Shown piece by piece: positions 30,768-41,435 of a stretch of 64,000 nucleotides of DNA (positions are counted from its first letter, which is position 1; each line of letters begins with the position of its first letter). The stretch lies in contig JANFNE010000052.1 of assembly GCA_024867545.1 (NCBI GenBank), forward strand, positions 124,001 to 188,000, in the 5' to 3' direction. The translations under genes and the position numbers were made by a program. The notes under the pieces are model-generated. The model did not search any database. It was not told the DNA's origin and worked only from the letters and a program-made list of their open reading frames with translations. Source of the stretch: Phytopythium helicoides (Eukaryota > Oomycota > Peronosporomycetes > Pythiales > Pythiaceae).

Positions 30768-33700
30768 GGAAGTGTTGACTGGGAAGGAGCCGATCCTGCC
30801 TGGAGACCAGAACCTCAGTCAGTCACGGATGGAGCCTAACTATACACATGAAAGTGGGTCCCGAGGCAAAGCCGTGGAGAGCATGGAGTACCGTGCAGGT
30901 GACCACGGCTGCACCCGTGGCCATACGCAAATCGCATGTCATATATCAAACCCATTGGTTCCAGCAGGTATCAGATGTGAGATCCCCCGCAGCCCCTCTC
31001 CAGCCGGTGGCATCACGAATGCCGGCCCAGCCGGTCACAACCACTCTGGCCACTCGACTAGAGATCGGTTTGACATACAATCACTATGCAGCGATGCAGC
31101 GAAGAGCGCCGGACGGACCGATGAACAACGATCGCCGCGGCCTTGCACGCCCACCAGAGTGGAGTGGTGCTCGCCCATCGCAAATAGTACACGCAGATAG
31201 CCCATGGCCCACAGACACAAGCAAGACTCACCTAGCAGTGGACACTCTCGGTTGGCATGCAGCAGCTTGGTGAATGCCGCAACCTCCATTGACACCTCAC
31301 TTGCTGGCAACATGCTTGAACTGCTGGGTTGCTGATGGCTGAAGCGAAGAACGATAGCGGAAGTGGGGCTGGTGATTGAGTGTGCTGTTCAGGTGGAGCC
31401 GCGACAGATGTTCGAGCGACTCAACTCAGCAGAGGGAAAGTGGTGTTGCTTCTGGCGGAGCTTTTGACAAGTGAACAGGTCGTGACGCCTCACTGCTCCA
31501 GCAGTGAATTCCTCAAAACAATACCCTGGGCGGAGCACAACCCAAGAACTCCGCGTGGTCGTGGTCGTCAGTTCAGTCCAAAAGCGGCACTCGAAACCCA
31601 TGCGAAACCCGAGAGTACTGTACTGAGCTGCTAGTGCAGGAATACGTGCGAGGACTGGGCTGTTCAGACAGACGAACTGCAGGTTGCATCCCCACTGTGC
31701 AGTGCATGGTGAGGTCTCGGTCTTGAAACGGGCTCAAGTTGCAGGGTATGCGCTCCAAAATATACCAACTCGAGGCCAAAACGGCTTCGCAGCTAAGAAG
31801 GAAAAAACCGGCGGCAAGATGATGCCCAGAAGGCGCATCTTCTCGTGCAAGCTTCACTTGAAGTGGTGACCATGGGATCTGCTCCCAAATATTGTCTGAC
31901 CCGTTGGCTGGAAATATCGCTGCAGCGGCCCGAAAGATACCAGTCTCTGCCGCGTATTTTGAGAGGAGGCAAGCCTAAAATTAGTGATGCATGAACTTGA
32001 AACATGATGCACGCTGCAGGGCGTTTTCCTCAATTCATGGTGGTTCGCCACTTCACAGTACGAGTCAGTGTTGCGATCGCCAAGTCCTGCGTTGTCTGTT
32101 AGGACAAGGCGATGAGATGGCGCTGTTGTAAAGCCTGAGTTTGCTTTCATTGAGAGATTGTCGCTGGGCTATACCCAGGATCTAGATTCATTGCCGTAGG
32201 AGTTCAAATGGCACGGGCTTGTCGTATCATAAATCCGATTGATCGGCGGCCTTGACGAGGCAATTCAAGAGCAAATCGTTCGTGCAGCTCGACGAGGTTG
32301 CATCACATCAAGTTGCAACCGTACCGTTGATTGAACTTGCCGCCTATAAATATGGCGAGATTGTTCTGCTGCTCGTGACTTCGTCATGTTTGCTGCCATC
32401 GTCGCAACGGACATGGTATGGCCACTGCTTGTACAGTATAACCACATGAGTGGTTTTGCATTGCCGCTAAGCAGATTTGAAAGACCAATTTTGGCCTGCA
32501 ACGGTCGCCTGCGTTGATGTGTGCAGGAAAGCCGGCTAAAATTGAATGCGGATGTAGTGATCAATGTCACTGGTCCAAGCAGGCTTGTTTTGAGTGAGTG
32601 TACCGAGCTTTTTAAGGACGTTCGGAGAGCGTTTAACGCCTCTAAGCTGCACAGAATCGCGTGGAACACGCTTCACGATGCATCTATTTATCACTTTCGA
32701 TTGTACACAGACTTCGTACTGTGCAGCGCCAGACACGTCCATCAACGCTGAGAGGCAGAAGGAAACCCACTGGCTCCGGTGCGAAGGACGTGGCCCCAAG
32801 ACAAGCACGTCAGGCGCTCCATCGATGAAAGCAAATCCCTTCAAGCCCTACTGTACCTCAGCAATCCGCATCAGCGATGGTGTATTCGACTCAGTATCAT
32901 CCATCGCTGCATTTGCTCGAGTTGCAGCGTGACAGAGGAGGTACTGGTACCGTACCTCAAAGTCTGGCTCCAGCCGCATTGGCACTTGCACCGGTTGCAC
33001 CAAAGCGCGATGATTCTCATGATATATCAACAGGTTCTGCGCGGCATAATCGACTAGAAATCGTCTGGTCGCAGCGTCGTCGAGCGATGGGAAACGCGCT
33101 CGCGACTGAACTCTTGACGCGTGCAGCAGCAGCAGCCAGCAGCTCCCCAAGCCTACAGTGCAGGCATCCATGCAAAACGATGATGTCTTACGCATCCTGG
33201 TCATCTCGGGACGCCAGACGATCCGAGGTTCTAGAGTTCAGCACTTGACGCAACGCGAGACAAGGAAAGGAATCGGCGCCACCACCTCTGCCACACTCCG
33301 CACGCCGGCGCATCCTGGGTCGATGGATTTATTTCTCCCTCGCCGACTAGGCGACCAGCTCACCTCACGCGTCCGTCCGCACTAACCTTCGACGCGGCGA
33401 CTCGAATTGACGATGCAAACGGGGCGCGAGTAATGACCAGTCTAGTCAATGATCCCGCCGCGCCGCGATCTTTTGTTTTTTCTGGGATCATTTGAGCCGT
33501 TCATTCCTAACATTTCCTCAGTGCATCGTTGGATTTTACTGTAAGCTAAGCTTTCAGGATAATGATTTGAATGATAAATTGTCCGGAATTTTTGATGCGC
33601 GACGTTTCAAAATCATTATCACCGTGAGAACGAGAACACTGCGCGAACGGCGCGAGAAAAACTTGTCCATGGATGGCTTCATAGTCCATCTAGCATTGTG

Positions 33701-33966
33701 ATTCTCTCGACTTTGAGTGCAGGGCGAAATTTGCACTCGGTCGAGATTTTCGAAGGACTGAAAACCGCAAAACCTGGTCGAGGTGTCGTGGAGTCGTGGC
33801 GCTACGCAGGACGAGAGCGCTTCAAGTCGGTCCAGCTACAGTGCAACACTGCGCAGCACGCCTCCATCCATGCGTCTCACCCATGGACCGGTCCGATCCG
33901 ACGTCAAGCCGCACAATCCCATGCCCGCAAAGCTGGTCCGGTGGGTTCGACCAAGCTCGAGCTCAC
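30768..33966. other. 3.2-kb gene-poor stretch
   Basis: Only short frames without recognisable domains on either strand, for example minus-strand frames at 31854-32150, 32536-32844 and 32848-33204. It may contain eroded gene or transposon remnants, but none could be identified. Confidence 0.4.
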
Positions 33967-35709
33967 CTACTGCTTCTTGTCGGCCGTCTTGCGGTCCTTC
34001 TCGTACTCGGAGTAGTTGCCGTCGAAGAACGTGACGCGGCCGCCATCCTCATACGCGAGGATGTGCGTACAGATGCGATCTAGGAACCATCGGTCGTGCG
34101 AGATGACCATGGACACACCGTTGAAATCAGCGAGCGCAGCCTCCAGCGAGCGAAGCGTGTCGACGTCCAGGTCGTTCGTCGGCTCATCCAGCATGATCAC
34201 GTTGTGACCGCCAAGCAGCATCTTGGCAAGGTGCACACGGTTGCGCTCGCCACCGCTGAGGCTCGCCACGCGCTTCTCCTGCATCGGTCCACGGAGATTG
34301 AAGCTGGCAATGTATGCGCGGGTGTTGATGCGGTCTCCGCCGACCTCGACGAATTCGTTGTCACCAGAAATCTCCTCGTACACGGTGCGGCGCGACTGAA
34401 GCTCTTCACGAGACTGGCTCACAAAGCCTAGACTCACTGTCTTTCCGAGCTCCACGCTGCCAGTATCCGGCTCCTCTAGCCCAGCAATGATCTTGAAAAG
34501 CGTACTCTTACCAGTACCATTGCCACCGACTATGCCAACAATCGCGTGCGGCGGAACTTCGAACGAAAGATTCTCAAACAGCACGCGGCCGTCATCCAAC
34601 TTCTTGGTCAGATTCTTGACGTTGATGACCTTGTCGCCGAGACGAGGGCCATTGGGGATAGCGATCTGTCCGTCCTCGACGCGCGAGGACGCACGGGCTC
34701 CAGAACGCTCGAGCTCCTCGAGCTTCTTGAGACGAGCCTTGCTCGCCTTCTTGCTACCCGTGTGCGTGCGCGACCACTCGAGCTCGTTCGAGATCTGTTT
34801 GGCGCGGATTGCGTCCGACTTGCTCTGCATATTGAGGCGCGCGCGGCGCTGCGATAGCCACTTGGAGTAGTTGCCCTCATACGCGTACGTCTCCCCTCGG
34901 TCAAGCTCCAGCACCCACCCCGCGACGTTGTCGAGGAAGTAGCGGTCGTGCGTGATGGACAGCACCGTGCCGCGGTACGCCTGCAGGAACTGCTCGAGCC
35001 AGGCGACCGACTCGGCGTCCAGGTGGTTGGTCGGTTCGTCCAGCAGCAGCATGTCGGGTTCCTCAAGCAGCAGACGGCATAGCGCAACACGGCGCCTCTC
35101 ACCTCCAGAGAGCACCGTGACATCAGCGTCTCCAGGAGGGACGCGCAGCGCGGCCATGGCCTTCTCGACCTTGTGGCTGAGGTCCCAGCACCCTAAATGC
35201 TCGATCTTGTCCTGCAGCTCTGCCTGCTCCTCCAGCAGCTTGTCAAAGTCTGCGTCTGGCTCGCCCATGGCCATGGAGACCTCGTCGAAGCGCGCGAGCA
35301 GCGCCTGGCTCTCAGCGAGTCCGTCCATGATGTTCTGGAAGACTGTCTTTTCCGGGTCGAGAACGGGCTCCTGCGGCAGGTATCCGACCTTGACGCCGGG
35401 CTTAACCCAGCGCTCGCCATCAAAGTCCGGCCGCACGCCCGCCACCACCTTGAGCAGCGTCGATTTGCCGCTGCCGTTGGGCCCCAGCACGCCGATCTTG
35501 GCGCCGCGCAGGAAGCCGAGGCTCACGTTGGCGAACAGCTTCTTGCCGCCCGCGATCGTCACGCCCGCGCCCTTGAGGTGGCAAACAAAGTCGCCCGGCA
35601 CGCCGCCGCCCGCGTTGCTCCCCTCGCTCGGCCCCGCGAACCCGCGCGCGCCGAGCGAGCGCAGCGGCAGCGCCAGCCGCCGCCCGGCGCCGCGTCCTGG
35701 CCGCAGCAT
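33967..35709 (-). CDS. EttA-type ABC-F ATPase, predicted mitochondrial
   Basis: 580 residues, intronless. Two ABC domains: Walker A GPNGSGKST and GGNGTGKST, signature LSGGERRRVALCRLLLEE and LSGGERNRVHLAKML, Walker B plus catalytic Glu LLLDEPTNHLD and IMLDEPTNDLD. The inter-domain linker carries the EttA-like EGNYSKWLSQRRARL segment. ABC-F proteins bind the ribosomal E site and gate early elongation; EttA is the bacterial version. The extra Arg/Leu/Ala-rich start (MLRPGRGAGRRLALPLRSLG, then FAGPSEG) resembles a mitochondrial presequence. I infer that it acts on mitochondrial ribosomes and was inherited from the endosymbiont or gained from bacteria. It has no membrane segments, so it is not a transporter. 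Confidence 0.85.
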   Translation of the reverse strand: MLRPGRGAGRRLALPLRSLGARGFAGPSEGSNAGGGVPGDFVCHLKGAGVTIAGGKKLFANVSLGFLRGAKIGVLGPNGSGKSTLLKVVAGVRPDFDGERWVKPGVKVGYLPQEPVLDPEKTVFQNIMDGLAESQALLARFDEVSMAMGEPDADFDKLLEEQAELQDKIEHLGCWDLSHKVEKAMAALRVPPGDADVTVLSGGERRRVALCRLLLEEPDMLLLDEPTNHLDAESVAWLEQFLQAYRGTVLSITHDRYFLDNVAGWVLELDRGETYAYEGNYSKWLSQRRARLNMQSKSDAIRAKQISNELEWSRTHTGSKKASKARLKKLEELERSGARASSRVEDGQIAIPNGPRLGDKVINVKNLTKKLDDGRVLFENLSFEVPPHAIVGIVGGNGTGKSTLFKIIAGLEEPDTGSVELGKTVSLGFVSQSREELQSRRTVYEEISGDNEFVEVGGDRINTRAYIASFNLRGPMQEKRVASLSGGERNRVHLAKMLLGGHNVIMLDEPTNDLDVDTLRSLEAALADFNGVSMVISHDRWFLDRICTHILAYEDGGRVTFFDGNYSEYEKDRKTADKKQ

Positions 35710-36786
35710 CTTGGAAATGGTAGGCCAAGGCGCTGCTGACGAGCGGTGAGCATATGATAGAGTTTGTATAGGATTTGGTGGTGGGGCTGTGCTCCGATAT
35801 TGTCATTTTTGCATCTGTTTGGAGCGGGGTCTGGTGATGTCGCTGTGTCATGGAAAGTTGCGTGCGTTGGAACTCGCTTTTGGCAAGATGAAAAAGGTGG
35901 CGAGGACCCTGCTTGGATTCTTCACGAATCTTGCAGTCGGGCTTCTTCGACAAGTGGTGTTGCAGAGTGATGAGAGCTCTTGGGCACTCGAGAGCACGCA
36001 AACGTGCTCATGTGATGGCCTTCAAGGTCCTCAGCGATCGCGGTGGCTCCAGCAAACCAGGCAAACCTGCAGTCGCTTCACTTCGTGCATTCGCGAAAGA
36101 GTAGCGCTCACCAACGACTACCACGAGTGTCACGGGACAGAGTTCATGCAGACGCAGTGAGATGAAATGGAGACGCTTGAGTCATGGTCAAGGCAAAGCT
36201 GCAGTCGAGTGCTATCGACACCTCCGCCAGTGAAGCTTCGATGTGTTGCCACCCCATCAACGGTCCTGTGCATCGTGGGCTCCTTTACTCGGCTCGAGGT
36301 CCTGGACGACGCAATCGACACCATACCGTTGGATTACTCTACTCGGCCTGAATCCCAAGTGCACACACACTAATGCCTGGTCACTTCCTGCGACGTGTGT
36401 CGCCTTGAACAGAGACTTTGATTCGTCAAGTCAGCAAGTCACTCATGCGTGATTGCCTTGGCGAGCATGGCTGGACTGCACTCACGCGCTAATCGCCAGC
36501 TCCACAGCTCTCGGGGCAATACAGTACGCGCTGCGGTCGCTTTTGCACCAGGTGATACCGGATGACGCAGCCCGCAGCTCCTGCTCTGCTCGCTGTTGCC
36601 TCCTCCACGTGATTGAAGCTCGCGGTCAGGACGGCTGTCATCCCTCCGTCCCATACAAACTTCCAGACACTCGAGTCGGGGCGTCGCCCCCACGCGTCCA
36701 TTTCGACCACTCCGTCACCTTGACCTGGCACGCGATCCTCCGGGAGGAGCTCACTCACTCACTTCCGCTCTTGCCGCCTGCCAGCC
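35710..36786. other. Divergent intergenic region, no gene recognised
   Basis: Separates the divergent ABC-F and dehydrogenase genes. Only short frames are present. Confidence 0.45.
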
Positions 36787-37950
36787 ATGCTCGCCCGCCG
36801 CCTGCCGCTCCGCGCCGCTCCCTCGCTGCTCCAGCGCGCGCTCTCGACCGCCGGCGACGCGCGGCTCAACGTCGCGCTCGTGGGCACGGGCCGCATGGGC
36901 CGCATCCGCCTGGGCGACCTGCTGACGCACCCGCGCGTGCGCATCGCGGCCGTGGTCGACTCGGCGCTCGGCGCACCGCAACGCCGAGAGGTCGAGGCGC
37001 AGTACGGCGCGCAGGTCTTCGACTCGGTGGCGGAAGCGGCCGAGGGCTGCGGCGCGGCCATTGACGGCGTGTGGATCGCGACGCCCACGCCCTCGCACCT
37101 GCAGCTCGTGCGCGACTGCCTCGGGCACGCGGGCAGCTCGCTCAAGGCCATCGGCATCGAGAAGCCCGTGGGAGGCACGCTCGCCGAGATCGACGCAGCC
37201 TACGGAGAGTGCCGAGACAAGGACGTGCACCTCTTCTGCTCCTTCCAGCGCCGCTTTGACCCGAGCTACCAGGCGCTGCGCGAGGCCGTGGTCGACCAGC
37301 AGCGGCTCGGCAAGCTCCAGTCCATCCACACCATCTTCCGCGACCACCCGTGCCCGCCCATTGAGTTCCTCAAGACCGGAGGAGACCCGTTCCACGACCT
37401 CGCCGTGCACGACATTGACTACGTCTGCGACCTCGTCGGCGAGTACCCGACCAAGGTGTACGCGTTCGGCACGAGCCTATCGCCCGAGCTGCGCGACGTC
37501 GGCGTCATGGACAAGGCCAGCGTCTGGCTCGAGTTCCCCAACACGGGCGTCGTGTGCACCATGGACCTCAGCCGCAGCGCCGCCTACGGCTACGACCAGC
37601 GCGTCGAGGTCTCGGGCGAGCACGGCATGCTCCAGGTCGACAACCCGCGCCGTACGTCGCTCGTGAGTGCCACGGACGCCGGTATCGCCACCGACGTGCT
37701 GTCCTACTCGTTCCCCGAGCGTTTCCGCGACGCCTACACGCGCGAGCTCGACAGCTTCATCAACGTCGTCAGCGGCGTCGAGAAGGCTCCACGTGTGCAC
37801 TGGAACGCGTCACGCATGGCTACCGTCGTGGCAGAGGCTGCGCGCATCGCCGCCGTCGAGAGGAAGCCCGTGACCATCAAGCTGGGCCACGCCACGCGCC
37901 AGACGAGCTCCAAGGGCGACCCACTGCTCGAGTGCGAGTACGAGTACTAA
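36787..37950 (+). CDS. Gfo/Idh/MocA oxidoreductase, inositol 2-dehydrogenase-like
   Basis: 387 residues, intronless. Residues 1-22 (MLARRLPLRAAPSLLQRALS) resemble a mitochondrial presequence. The Rossmann fold follows with VALVGTGRMGRIRLGDLL (GxGxxG, NAD(P)-binding) and WIATPTPSHLQLV. The catalytic Lys is in IEKPVGGTLAEID, and the substrate-site Asp/His pair is in GGDPFHDLAVHDID, the pattern of myo-inositol dehydrogenase-type enzymes. It probably oxidises inositol or a related polyol with NAD(P). Substrate specificity cannot be fixed from sequence. Several oomycete metabolic enzymes carry such organellar leaders. Confidence 0.82.
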   Translation: MLARRLPLRAAPSLLQRALSTAGDARLNVALVGTGRMGRIRLGDLLTHPRVRIAAVVDSALGAPQRREVEAQYGAQVFDSVAEAAEGCGAAIDGVWIATPTPSHLQLVRDCLGHAGSSLKAIGIEKPVGGTLAEIDAAYGECRDKDVHLFCSFQRRFDPSYQALREAVVDQQRLGKLQSIHTIFRDHPCPPIEFLKTGGDPFHDLAVHDIDYVCDLVGEYPTKVYAFGTSLSPELRDVGVMDKASVWLEFPNTGVVCTMDLSRSAAYGYDQRVEVSGEHGMLQVDNPRRTSLVSATDAGIATDVLSYSFPERFRDAYTRELDSFINVVSGVEKAPRVHWNASRMATVVAEAARIAAVERKPVTIKLGHATRQTSSKGDPLLECEYEY

Positions 37951-38078
37951 GCCAATAGAGGAGGCTTCTTGCCGTTCATTTTGAATGAATACGTTTACGC
38001 TCGGCCGATTCTGTCAGTACACCTCGTTTTCATCTCACAGCACCAGCCAGCACAACACTTCACAAGCAGCCGCGTTGT

Positions 38079-39311
38079 CTACTGGTCGCTGCTCCGTCGC
38101 GCGATCTCCTCGATCAGCTCGGCCGTGCTGAGCGCGCCGAGGTCGACCTCGGGCACGTTCAGCCAGTCCACGGGGTTCTTGAGCACCTCGAGCGTCTTGT
38201 CCTCCCACGAGCCCTTGACAGGCGAGTGCATGTACTCCCAGCGCGCCGTGAGCGGCAGCGACATCAGGATCGACTCGATGCGCGAGCCAGGCGTGAGCAG
38301 ACCGAACTTGGTGCCGCGGTCGATCATAACGTTGAACTCGACGTAGCGACCACGGCGAATCTGCTGCCACTCCTTCTGCGCCTGGGTGAACGGCATGTCG
38401 ATGCGGCGCTTGAGGATCGGGACGTACGAGTCGAGCATCGAGTTGGCGCAGTTGCGCACCATCTGGAAGGTCTCCTCGGACGTGTCGGTGAGATCGTCGT
38501 AGAAGAAGCCGCCAATGCCGCGACCCTCCTTGCGGTGCGGGATGTAGAAGTACTCGTCGCAAGCCTTCTTCATCTTGGGGTAGAATTCAGGATTGCGCTT
38601 GTCAAGCTGGATCTTGTACACGGCATGGAAGTGGCGTGCGTCCTCTTCGAAGAGGTAGCTTGGCGTCAGGTCGGCACCACCACCGAACCAGCCGATCTTC
38701 TTGGGCTTTCCCTCCTCGTCCAGGTATCCCGTCTCGACCTCAAAGTAGCGGTAGTTGAGGTGGATCGTTGGCGCCATGGGGTTGCGTGGGTGCATGACGA
38801 GACTGATGCCGCACGCGTAGAACGGCAGCGCTTCTCCCTCCTTGAGGTCCTTGCCGCGCGCCGTCATCTGCTTGACGGCCGGGGGCGGGAGCACGCCGTG
38901 GATGATGGAGACGCCAACGCCGGCCTTCTCGAACACGTTGCCCTCCTGCAGGATGCGCGTGCGGCCGCCTCCGCCGTGGCCCTCGCGCTCCCACGTGTCG
39001 GTGCGGAACTTCTTGCCGTCCACGGCCTCAATGCCCGCGCAGATCTCGTCCTGCACGCGCAGGATCATGGCCTCGAAGCGCTTGGGCATGGGCGCGCTCG
39101 TGTCAAACTCGACGCTGTCCTTGGGCGTCTTGTCGGCCGACAGCGGCGCGATCAGGAACTCCTCCGGCGCGATCACCTTGCCCGTCGTCTTGGCGCGGCA
39201 CTCGCCGCGCTGCTCGTGCGCCAGGAAGGCCGCGCCGAGCGCCGCGGGCGCCGCCACCGCCGCCATCCAGGCGCGCGACGCCGGCCGCGCGAGTGCTCGC
39301 AGGTGGCGCAT
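38079..39311 (-). CDS. CPOX: Coproporphyrinogen III oxidase, copy A (intronless, with leader)
   Basis: Oxygen-dependent conversion of coproporphyrinogen III to protoporphyrinogen IX in haem synthesis. The start at 39311 (MRHLRALARPASRAW) is preferred over 39365 because it gives a basic presequence followed by a hydrophobic Ala-rich segment. That suggests targeting to mitochondria, perhaps the intermembrane space. The HemF core includes [19 protein letters not shown], the hallmark [29 protein letters not shown], and [20 protein letters not shown]. The C-terminus extends ~25 residues beyond that of copy B. No introns. It is tandem, same strand, ~560 bp downstream of copy B. Confidence 0.93.
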   Translation of the reverse strand: MRHLRALARPASRAWMAAVAAPAALGAAFLAHEQRGECRAKTTGKVIAPEEFLIAPLSADKTPKDSVEFDTSAPMPKRFEAMILRVQDEICAGIEAVDGKKFRTDTWEREGHGGGGRTRILQEGNVFEKAGVGVSIIHGVLPPPAVKQMTARGKDLKEGEALPFYACGISLVMHPRNPMAPTIHLNYRYFEVETGYLDEEGKPKKIGWFGGGADLTPSYLFEEDARHFHAVYKIQLDKRNPEFYPKMKKACDEYFYIPHRKEGRGIGGFFYDDLTDTSEETFQMVRNCANSMLDSYVPILKRRIDMPFTQAQKEWQQIRRGRYVEFNVMIDRGTKFGLLTPGSRIESILMSLPLTARWEYMHSPVKGSWEDKTLEVLKNPVDWLNVPEVDLGALSTAELIEEIARRSSDQ

Positions 39312-39869
39312 GGGAGTTGGGAGGGAGCGGGGAGCTGGGGAAAGGCCGGGCGGCGTCGAAGGCAAATCGAGGACTGGCGAAGCTGCTGGAGGCTCGGCAT
39401 CGCCGACACCACGCGGCGTTTATGTAGCGGGCGGCGGGCGGTTCGTATCCGACAGGAGGGGGGTCATGCGCATGAAATATACAGTTTGCGAGATGTTTGA
39501 GGTTTGGATCGCGAGGTGACTTCTGTGGGGTGTCGAGCTTGGCGCTCCGGCCAGACGGCGGCACGCGCTCATATGCTGTCCACAGACGCATTTTGGACAT
39601 GGAGTTCCTGAACGGAATGCGCTGCAATATGTGTGTGTCCTGGGCACCAAATGCACATGGAGCCCATGTCCATGCAGCGTCTTGCGACTGTAGCGCATCA
39701 AAGTGCTTTGTCCGCGCTTCAAGCTGCCACAATCGGATTACGCGGATCCTGGATAAACGATGGTGACGGCGAAGACCGCCAACAACGCTCGAAAAGATCG
39801 GACGCAACGGTGTTCACACATATCTCGCTATCCATGCAGTGGCTGCCACGCCTGAGGTGGTGCACCTTT
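39312..39869. other. Spacer between the two CPOX genes
   Basis: Promoter region of copy A and 3' region of copy B. No gene is seen. Confidence 0.45.
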
Positions 39870-41067
39870 TTACGGAGTGCTGAGCCAGTCGGCCGGGTTC
39901 TTGAGGACCTCGAGCGTCTTGTCCTCCCACGACCCCTTCTCGGGCTGCAAGTCAACAATCGTCAGCATCAGGATCAACAATGCTGAGGACAACAAATAAA
40001 CGTACCGAGTGCATGTACTCCCAGCGCGCCGTGAGCGGCAGCGACATCAGGATCGACTCCACGCGGGATCCAGGCGTGAGCAGACCGAACTTGGTGCCGC
40101 GGTCAATCATAACGTTGAACTCAACGTAACGGCCGCGGCGAATCTGCTGCCACTCCTTCTGCTCCTCGGTGAACGGCATGTCGATTCGGCGCTTGAGGAT
40201 CGGGACGTACGAGTCGAGCATCGAGTTGGCGCAGTTGCGGATCATCTGGAAGGTCTCTTCGCACACATCCGTCCAGTCGTCGTAGATGAAGCCGCCGATA
40301 CCGCGGTGCTCTTGACGGTGGGCAATGTAGAAGTACTCGTCACAAGCCTTCTTCATCTTGGGGTACAGCTCCGGGTCGCGCTTGTCCAGCTGCGCCTTGT
40401 ACACAGCATGGAAATGGCGCGCGTCCTCTTCAAACAGGAAGCTAGGGGTCAGGTCGGCACCACCACCGAACCAGCCGATTTTCTTGGGCTCTCCGTTCTC
40501 ATCGGTGTAGCCGGTGTCGACCTCAAAGAAGCGGTAGTTGAGGTGGATCGTCGGCGCCATGGGGTTGCGCGGGTGCATGACGAGGCTGATGCCGCAGACC
40601 TGGAACGGCAGCTCGGTGTTCTCCTTGAGCTGGGTGCCACGCTCCGTCATTTGCTTGGCCGCAGCGGGCGGCAGCATGCCGTGGATGATGGAGACACCAA
40701 CACCGGCCTTCTCAAACACATTACCGTCCTGGCAAAGACAATGACAGAAAGTTGGCCGTCAGCACCAAGCAGCAATGTGATCGTTATCCAAAGTGTAGCC
40801 AAGTCTCACCTGCAGGATACGCGAGCGGCCGCCACCTCCGTGGCCTTCACGCTCCCACTTGTCGGTGCGGAACTTCTTGCCGTCCACGGCCTCAATGCCC
40901 GCGCAGATCTCGTCTTGCACGCGCAGGATCATAGCCTCGAAGCGCTTGCGCAGCGGGGCACTCGTGTCAAACTCGATGCTGTCAGCGGGCGTCTGGTCGG
41001 GCGTCAGCGGCGCAATCAGGAACTTCTGCAGCTCCGCCGGCACTTCCTCCTTCTTTGGGAACGCCAT
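39870..41067 (-). CDS. CPOX: Coproporphyrinogen III oxidase, copy B (3 exons, no leader)
   Basis: Exons 41067-40810, 40728-40006 and 39944-39870, with GT-AG introns of 81 and 61 nt, encode 351 residues. The core is close to copy A ([57 protein letters not shown]). It starts directly with [17 protein letters not shown], with no organellar leader, and stops at NPADWLSTP, lacking the copy A tail. The absence of a presequence suggests a cytosolic enzyme. Both introns are precisely absent from copy A, so copy A may have arisen by a processed copy, or the introns were gained here. The start is supported by an in-frame alignment to copy A at residue ~60. Confidence 0.9.
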
Positions 41068-41435
41068 CTCCGCTCGTGTGGGGCTTCAACCAGTCCGAGT
41101 CGATGAAAAAGCTTGCTCTCGAGGCCGCAGATCCGCGAATGAGAGCTCCTTGACGCGTGGAGCGCGCCTCGCGAGCGAGCCGAAGCGCTGCTATGCGCCC
41201 AGGGAGGCAGTGGGTAATTCCCGCAGGCCAAGCCAACCGCGCGGGTCACTCATCGCGAGAGAGGCGAGCCGAGCGCCGAGCGCGATAGACACGAGCCGCA
41301 TCGCTGGCCAGCCTGGCATCGCGGAAACCGGTTGCACTTGCCGTTCACCGAGTCAGATCTGATCAGGTCTGAGTTGGGTCTGATGGTGATTTCATTTCCC
41401 ACATTTTCGGCAGTTTTTGGAGCTTGTGACTGATA
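41068..41435. other. Divergent promoter region
   Basis: Lies between CPOX copy B (minus) and the coiled-coil gene (plus). No gene is seen. Confidence 0.45.

Noticed and set aside
38226..39500. 424-codon plus-strand ORF
   Set aside because: Antisense to CPOX copy A with no recognisable domain; the same applies to the plus-strand ORF at 40009-41106 over copy B.
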